64,000 nucleotides of DNA from Thermoplasmatota archaeon (lineage in GTDB: Archaea > Thermoplasmatota > JAKEGO01): assembly GCA_028279595.1 (NCBI GenBank), contig JANQNK010000004.1, forward strand, positions 124,001 through 188,000, given 5' to 3'. Each line of letters opens with the position of its first letter. The first letter of the stretch is position 1. The position numbers and the translations under genes were made by a program. The notes under the pieces are model-generated. The model saw only the letters and a program-made list of their open reading frames with translations. It did no database searches and was not told where the DNA came from. Of this stretch, positions 9,901 to 18,900 are shown in pieces.

Positions 9901-12900
9901 ATCAACATCACGAACCACGGCAATGTCAGGGAGACGGTGACCTTGATGCTCGAGTGGAATGCCACGATCGGGAATGTCTCTACGCCGACGCCTATCGTCC
10001 TGGACCCGGGCGAGTGGTACATACTGGACATCGTTTTCACACCGTCGCCCGACTACAACGTCTCTACCGCCGACAGGGTCCTCGAGATAAACGCCAGCTA
10101 CGGCAGTGCCCTGCTCAACGCGAGGTTCACCGTGGAGCGGGTATACGACCTTCACTTCATCGTACCGGACACCATAGATACCGTCATCGGACAGGAGACC
10201 GAGTTCGAGGTCACGATCGAGAACCGTGGGAACGGTGATGCCACATACAAGATCGGGGTTTCGAACGGGATCCCGAGCACACCCTTCATGGAGCTCGTGA
10301 CATGGGACCCGAGGACATTGGGTGTCAAGATGACGCCGGACACGGAGGGGTGGTCCAACGTCACGCTGTCGCTCATCCTCGACTCAGAGACCATCGGCCA
10401 GATCGCTGTTCCGATCAAGGCCAGCAGAGGATACATCGACTTCGTCATGGGTGATAGCGAGGTTGTCATCAACGACGTGGACGCCTATGACATCTCCCCG
10501 TCCACCATGGACATGGCCTACATCTCCGCAGGGAATGCCTACTATCTCCCGGCCAACGGCACAGCGGTCGATCTCGGTGCAACGAATGCGACCGACATCG
10601 CGATCACGAACCTCGGATCAGCCTTCATCGCGCTGGCGAAGCCTGACGCGGTGATGGTACACGAGGTCTCGGGGAACGCTCCCTACAACATCGTTGAGAC
10701 CTGGAACATGTCGGTCGGCGGTACCATGGTCGAGATGGACTCCAGCACCTACACGACGGACGGGAACGCGGTCTACCTCGTTTGGATAGCGCCTGGAGGT
10801 GTGAAGTTCCGTTCACTCAGCAACTGGCAGAGCAAGGACTGGAACACGGTTGCGAACATCTACTCGGGAACTGCGACCGCCATCGACCTGGTCGCGTCCG
10901 GTTCCCGGATAAATATTGCATGGGGCGCCTCGAACGGGGTGCACTACGAGCGGGTATCATATCTCGGTTCCGAGGACATCGCCCCCGTGAGGGTCGCCAA
11001 CGTCGCTCCTCCGACCTCGGTCGCCCTATCGAACCCGATGGACCTGCACCTCGCGTGGGCGTCCAACGGCGTGGTCTCCTATGCGACCTACAACGGGTCC
11101 TGGTCGTCGGCGACCAGGCTGCGCGAGGGTTTCGAGGTCGCCGGAGCCGTGGCGGGGGACATCACGTCGTTCGCTATATCCGAGGACTTCGTCTCCGTCG
11201 TACACCCGCCGCAGGGATTCTGGCAGGCATCCGAGAGGGGGGACCCATCGTCCCCGACCATCGTCTGGGACGACGGAATGTACGTCTATTACCTGGATGG
11301 TGACCTCCACGTCAACGAGATCGGGCTTCCGTTCCTGATGGACTGGGGCGAGGAAGCGGAGATCGATGTGACCCTGTACAACCGCGGATCCCGCAACATG
11401 GATGTTTCGCCCACCGCGTCGGTCCACGAGGATTGGACTGCGGACATCGGTTCGGACCCCGTCCCCAAGGGAGGAACGGGGATGATAACGCTCGAGGTGA
11501 AGGCCCCTTACACGATATCATCGGAGGACTCCACGGATGTGGTGATCTCGCTTGACGGGATCGAGATGGTGAGGATACCGGCGCGGGCGTTGGGCGGAGA
11601 GGTCCACGAGGTGTCCGTCGAGGGAGACCTTGCGGCTACGCCGGGTGAGACCCTAGAGACCACCCTGACCTTCACCAACACCGGGAATTCGCATGAGAAC
11701 ATCACGATCGAGCTCATCGTCCCCGAAGGCTGGGAGATGGTCCTCGACTCTGATTCGCTATCGATACCGGCCGGCGGGACGGGTGCCGTGGGAGTGACCG
11801 TAACAGCACCGATCGACACGATCGCACAGGACGACCTGTCCGTCAACCTCACGTTCGCCGGGACGACCACCGTCGTGATGGCGCCAGTGGCCGTCGCCCC
11901 GATGGCCCCACATATCGGGAGCGTCAACGTCACCACCGGTCTCTCGGGAGACATGATATGGATGAATGCGACGGTGTTCAGGGCGCTCTCGGTCGAATGG
12001 TTCCTGCCCAACGGCACGGAACTGTCCGGTACCGAGGTGGTGGGAGCGTTCGACATCCCTGGAACTGCCGTCGTACAGCTCGTCGCCACCAATGAGGCGG
12101 GTGTTGAGTCGACGTTCGTCAACGTCACCATCGGGAACAGACTGCCCACAGGCGTGGACTTCGCGACGGGCAAACTGAAGGCCGGAGAGAGCATCATGCT
12201 CGAGGCCAACGGTACCGACCCCGAGGGAACGCTCCTCACTTTCACCTGGACGATCGAGGGTGAGGAATACGTTGGAACCTCCGTCGATTACCGCTTCGAG
12301 GAAAAGGGAACCTACAAGGTTCTCTTGACAGCGGTGGACGAGCACGGTGGTGCCACGGAGGTCTCGCACAACGTAGTCGTCACCGGTGGTGAGGAGGACG
12401 GCGTTGCCGGGATGGACATGATCGACCTGATGCTGATCATCTCGCTGATACTCCTCATCCTGATCCTCCTGCTCCTCCTGGTGAAGAAACGCAAGGCGCC
12501 GGTCGCCGAGAAGGCCCTCAAGGACGAGAGCATGTTCGAGATGGTCCACCGCCTGTGGCCCCAGTACGTCGACACCGTTCGAGACCTCGATCCGAAGGTG
12601 GCCGACATACTGGAGCAGGCGAAGCTGTTGAACTACGACGAGACGACGAACGTGCTAACACTGGGTCTCGCAGAGGGTGAGGACTTCAAGAAGGCTGTGA
12701 TGCCCGAGGTACTCGAGGTGATGGAGCGCGGATTCCACGACCTCCACGGGACCAGGGTATTCCTGTTCATCGAGAGCGGGATGGGCGCGGCTCCGAAGGA
12801 GGAAAGCGGTCCGACGCTGACCCTCGTCAAGGACGAGCCACCTAAGAAGGGTGGCGCGGCAGAGCCCGGGGCAGTGAAGAAGGGCCCCCGGAAGAGGAAG

Positions 12901-15900
12901 GCCAAGAGACCCCAGGCGAAGAATGGACCGCAGCAGGAAGGGGGCGCAAAGGACGCACCGAAGAAGAAGGTCGCAAGGCCGAAGAAGAAGGGGCCGAAGG
13001 GTCCGTTCTGCCTTGTCCTGATGGTACTGATGATAGGGCTGTTGGGTGTTGCCTCCGGCGAGCAGCTCACGCTCGCCGACGTGGACCTTGACGGAGCGGA
13101 CGACGTTGCCGTAGGATTCCCCGATGATGACTCCATTGGTTACGCGACTGGACCCCTGTCACGGGGAGAAGTGGCACTGACCACCGTCGAGGGCCAGGCA
13201 GGCTCGGGATACGGTTACGCCCTCGCATCGACGAACGGGACACTGGCCGTCATGGCGCATTCCAATGCATCCACGGTCGTCTACCTCTACGATGCGTTCG
13301 GCACCTGGGACAGCTTCGATTCGAACATATCGACGATCTCGCCCTCCGGAGTGAACTCGCTCGCTGTCGGGGACTACGATGGCGATGACGAGGTCGACAT
13401 CGCGGTCGCTTCATCGGCAGGCACCGTTCGGGTGTACTTCGGCCCCGAGTACTCATCGACCATGACGATCGATGTTCCCGCGTCCGGGGACATCGCCCTG
13501 GTGCTCGAGGACATCGACGGCTCCGGCGAGGACGAGCTGGTGGTCGGAGTACCGTCCATCGGCATCGTCCTGATATTCGAAGGAGGGGTCGATTACCAGA
13601 CCCAGTTGATCGCGCCCGACCTGGAGGACATGGAGTCCGGCATCAACCTGACATGGGAGGACGACGGCCTCATGCTCGCGAGACTGGGCGAGATCGAGAA
13701 CGGAGACGGCTCTGACGGCATGGTTGGTTGGTGGACCACGGACAACAGGGACGGGAACGAGAACGGTTTGATCCGTCTCCTCGACGGAGACATTGGAAGC
13801 TGGAAGGTCAGCCCAGACAGCGGAGCACCGACCGTCGGTTTCGGCTCGAACCGGGACACAATGGTCCAGGACGGGGAGAACAAGGCATATTCCGGCACAC
13901 TTTGCAGTCCATCGTTCGAGATACCCGACAACGTGGAATACCTCCACCTGTGGTACCGTTACGTCCTGGCCAGCTTCGATAGATGGGAGGGCGTCTATGT
14001 CGATATCTACAACGATGTGAACAACAACAAGCTCCTCAGTGTACATCAGAGGAGGTTCGGTGACAACGGTAACTGGAGAACCTACGAGGAGTCGAAGATC
14101 ATCGAGGTGTCGAGCTTCCAGGGATACACTGTCTACTTCGGCGGAGAACTGGACGGCGACGACGGACGTGATTCCGCCCTCATAACCATGGACGACATCT
14201 ACTTCTCCGACGAAGAGGGCAACATAGCCCGCAAGGACACGGGACACTACGTTTCCTATCCCCAGACGGTGGGATTCAACATAACGTCGGTGGTTCCGAT
14301 ATGGGACGCTGACCTGAACGGCGAGGAGATAGAGATCAGGGCGAGGGCGTCATCGAGCGTTCCCTGGACCTCGATCGAACCGCTCGAGAACTCGGTATTG
14401 AACGAGCTGTCCGTCGCCGGGACCGCCTTCGAGTACAACATCACATTGAGGTCGGATAACATCGGCATCAGCCCGGTACTTAGGAGCCTGACCTTCGAGC
14501 TCATGTCCGCTCCGGGAGCGGTCATCAAGGGCAAGGCCAACACCGGCTTCGGGTCCACGCTGAAGGTGTCGGTGGACCATGACACGCTAGTCGTTGGTTC
14601 CCCGACCTACTTCACGAAGGGATCGGCGTTCGGTTACGACCTTCCCTCCATCGGGGACAGTCTCACGCTCGCAAACACGACGTTCACCGTGGAAACGAAC
14701 GAACTCGATGCCGGTCTTGGTACGGGAGTCGCCCTGGCTGACCTGACCGGGGACGGTATGGCAGAGGTCCTGGTCTCGGCGCCAATGGCGAGGTTTAAGG
14801 CCGACGACGGTGGAGCGGTATACGGGTTCTCGCAGGCATCCGGAGACCTTACGATCAAGGAGTCGGAGGTCCAGTATGCCGGCGACGGTGGACTCGGGAC
14901 AGCGATGGCATCGTGCTGGGACAGGATCGCCGTCCTCGAGGGCGAGACCGTGAGCATCATCGAGGGATGGCACGCCCTCCGTTTCATCACGACGGACGCG
15001 AACTCCTTCCCCGACAATTCGATCTCGATACCGATCTCCATAGAGAACCTGTTCGACGCCGAACAGATCGACCTCGGATTGATACTTCCAGGCAACTGGA
15101 CCGGCCATTTCGAGGACGGTGGCACGGTCACATCGGTTTCTGTAGGCGCTGGAACGACCAAGAACCTGACCCTGGTGGTCGATATCCCCGAGACGGCGTC
15201 GGACGACGACTTCGAGGTCTCACTTATCGGGATCGGTGCGGACGGGATCGCTTACAACGTCTCCACGCTCACTGTGGACGTGTTCATCCCGGACATCTAT
15301 CCGAACTATCTCTTCATGCTCAGGGGCGACGGATGGAACGCCACCGACAATTCACGTCACCTGATAGCGGGAGAGGTCGCCAACATAACGGTGGAGTTCT
15401 ACACGATCAGCGATTCGCCGCTTCCCGAGATAACGATCACTTTCTTCGAGGAGTACAATACAGGTTCGTCGTGGGACTATTCGGTCATCGACAACTTCAC
15501 GGTACAGCCGGTCCCGGGGGAGAGCACATGGCTCAGCACCGACTGGACACCCTTCACGGACGGCGAGTTCTACATCGGCGCGATGATCGACTCGCTCGAG
15601 ACCGTGCTTGAGACTGACGAGGACAATGAGATCAAGTACAAGAGGGACATACTCGACGACATTCCTGAAAGCGTTTACACCATCAGCGGAAAGGTGTTCG
15701 ACACCGACAACACGACAGTGAACGCATCGATAACCGTCTCCGGACCTAGGGGATACATGGACTCGTTCACCTCGAGCGATTCCGGAGATTACTCCACCGT
15801 GATCGACAACAGCAGCTATTTCGAGGGCGAGGTGTTCTGGATCAACGCGACCCTTTCCGGACCTCCCGGTTCTGCATCGGAGTCGATCGCACTCTACTCA

Positions 15901-18900
15901 GAGGATGTAGGTTCCGAGATCGATCTCGACCTCCACTTCGATGGGGTCGACGTCGCGCTGGAAGAATTCGACGACGCCACAGGGACGGTCGATATCTCGA
16001 TCCTGAGGTACGGTGACGGGATGGCCGATGACACTGTGGTGGCGGGACTCCCGGTCACCCTGGAGATCGAGGTAAAGAACAGGGGAACCGACGATGTGTC
16101 AGTGGACGCGTCCTTCTGGACGAACACGTCCATCGGTTCCGTGGTGAGGACGGTGGACGCGCTGTCCGCGGACAGGATTAATATCTCGTGGACCCCGGCC
16201 TCGGCGGGAACATACGACCTATACGTCCAGCTCAATGCGAGCGGTGACATATATTCCGCCAATGACATGGGTTCCAGACTGTCGGTGGTATGCATTCCGA
16301 GGACGCCTTCGATGGACATCTGGATCAACGGAACGGTATTTGACACGGAGGGAGACCCACTCTCCGGCGTGCAGGTGCCTGTCGAGAACCTTGGTTCGTC
16401 ATGGATGAACAGTTCGATAATCACGAACGGCACTGGCTGGTTCTCGACCCTGATCAACATGTCATCATATCTCGAGGGAGACAGGATCGACATCAACGTG
16501 TCGCACAGCGGGAACTGGGGGAACACGACGATCCACCTCTTCTCGTACGACGGCGACCACGACGTGACCCTCCTGCTGAGGAGGTACGGGGTCGGACTCA
16601 CGGGCGACGCTTCCGCGAAGGTAATGCCGTGGGACATGGCGATGTATCAGCTCAACCTCTCGAGCGGTGCGAACTTCAACGACACGTTCACCGTAAGGGC
16701 ATCCGGGGTCCCGTCCGGCTGGGACCACTACTTCCTCTACGGCAATGGTTCCATGGTGAGTCCGTTCTCTTGGGGCCTTGATCCCGATGGTTCGATCGAG
16801 CTTTACCTGGTGATGTGGACAGAGACCGATCCATGGCTGGTCCTTCCGGACACGTACGCTGTTACGGTGAGGGCTTTCATGGACTCTCATCCTACCACAT
16901 CGGTCGACCTCATGGTCTCGCTGGAGGTCCTTCCGACATACAACTTCACACTGACGGGCGTGAACACCAGCTGGTCGGTGGCGCCCAATGGAACGGTCAT
17001 GTTCGAGTATGACCTGACGAACTGGGCGAACGGCAACGTCTCCGTCCTCGTGACGGCGTTCTCTGACGAGCCCGATGTCGGGCTGGTCTACCCGAGCTCG
17101 ATCTCGCTCGGTTACGGCGATACGGAGACCCTTTTCATAGAGGCCACTGCCCCACCTCTGTCGTCGGATATCGAGGCGGGATCCGAGATAGAGATCACCC
17201 TCAAGGTGGCAGCGCTCAACGATTCCAAGATGGACAGATGGGCGACGCCGGTCATGACCGTCGAGGGCATCGTCGCCCTTGAGTGGTCCGGGACCATGGC
17301 CGAGGAGGCGGTCCCGGGCGATGAGGCGGTCTACGAACTGGTCCTTACGAACGTAGGCAATGCCGACTTCTCAGGGAACGTCTCGATCGGGGGTGCCGAT
17401 TTCTATACATGGGTGTACCCGGACGGTGTGGACCTCGGACCTGGAGATTCGGAGACGTTCACGATATTCGCCGAGGCTGACTTCGAGGATATAGGCGGCG
17501 ACAGCCTGCCGGCGGGAACGATGCTCGACTTCAACGTCACGGTCGGCAACGTTACCGCGGACCTTACGCTCACGTCGCTATCGAAGCACTCGATCACGAT
17601 ATCGAGTGACGCGACCGACACCTGGGCGCACCACACGGACGCCCAGACGTTCGAGGTCGTCATCAGGAACAAGGGCAACGTTCCGGAGGACGTCATCATG
17701 TACATGGCCGGAGAGAACACCTCATGGGTGTCCCTCGCGATGGACGACTTCACGCTCGGAATCAACGAGGTGCTCAAGTTCAACCTGACGATCGACCCCG
17801 ATGGTCCGGGGGTTTGCGACATTGCGATCTACGGATCGAGCGATGACGCGGTGTCGAACTCTCTCAATGTGTTCGTGACCTTCGACGATCGGACCGATCA
17901 GGTGCTGGTATATTCACCAGCCTTCATGATAACCGACGATGCGGAGGAGTTCGACTCCTGCGGCGACGCCGTGGTATGGAGGAGCTCGGGCGGGATCCAC
18001 GTCGATGACGGCACCGGGGCGATATCCCTCGGGGATGGATCTCTGCCGACCGTCGGAACCTACGGCGACCTCGTTGGAGTATCGTGGTTCGAGGATGGAT
18101 CTGTGATGTTCGCAACGTCGGCCGGGGATTACGCGACCCAGGAGGTCTCCGACCTGACGCCCGTCCGTTTGGAGGTATCGCCAGGCCCGGTAAGGGCCGT
18201 GGCCATCGACACGGGTTCGGCTATCAAGGTGCTGACGTTCAGCGGCGGGAACTGGACCCAGGCCCACTATCCGCACGGCGACTTCGCCCTGATACCCCAT
18301 GGTGATGAGCTCTATCTACTCCACATCAATTCAACGAACGCCTCCATCAGAACACTCCCGGACGGCGATGTGGTCGAGGAGCTAGACCTCGACGAGGTCC
18401 ACCAGGTCCTGGTCGATGACGCCATCGGGATCCTGGGGGAATACGAGGGCGCGGGCGTTCTCATCTGGGGCGAGCCCGGGGACTGGACAACGACCAAGGG
18501 GCCGGTCTGGGGAGAGGCCCTGATCTCGACCGGACAGTGTCCGATCGCAGTCGGATACACTACTGGGGAGATGGTCCTCAAGAGCGACTGCGGACGCTTC
18601 ACCATGCCGATGAGGCCAACCTGGCCCCTGGCGATGATGGACGGCGGTTATCTGCCCCCGGTACCGACATCAGACCTTGGCGGCGGCGATGCGGTCTATT
18701 ACATCTCCGGTGACTCGCTCTACATGATGCCGCTCGACATGATCGTACGACCCGACGAGACCGGTGAGACCTTCGAGGTGTTCGTGTATGGCAACGCAGA
18801 GGGGTTGACCCCCATCATCGACGGCATGGCGAGCATCGTCTCCTCGGATGTCAACACTACGACTGGTATCGTCTCGGTGACGATCGTATCGGACCCGGTC

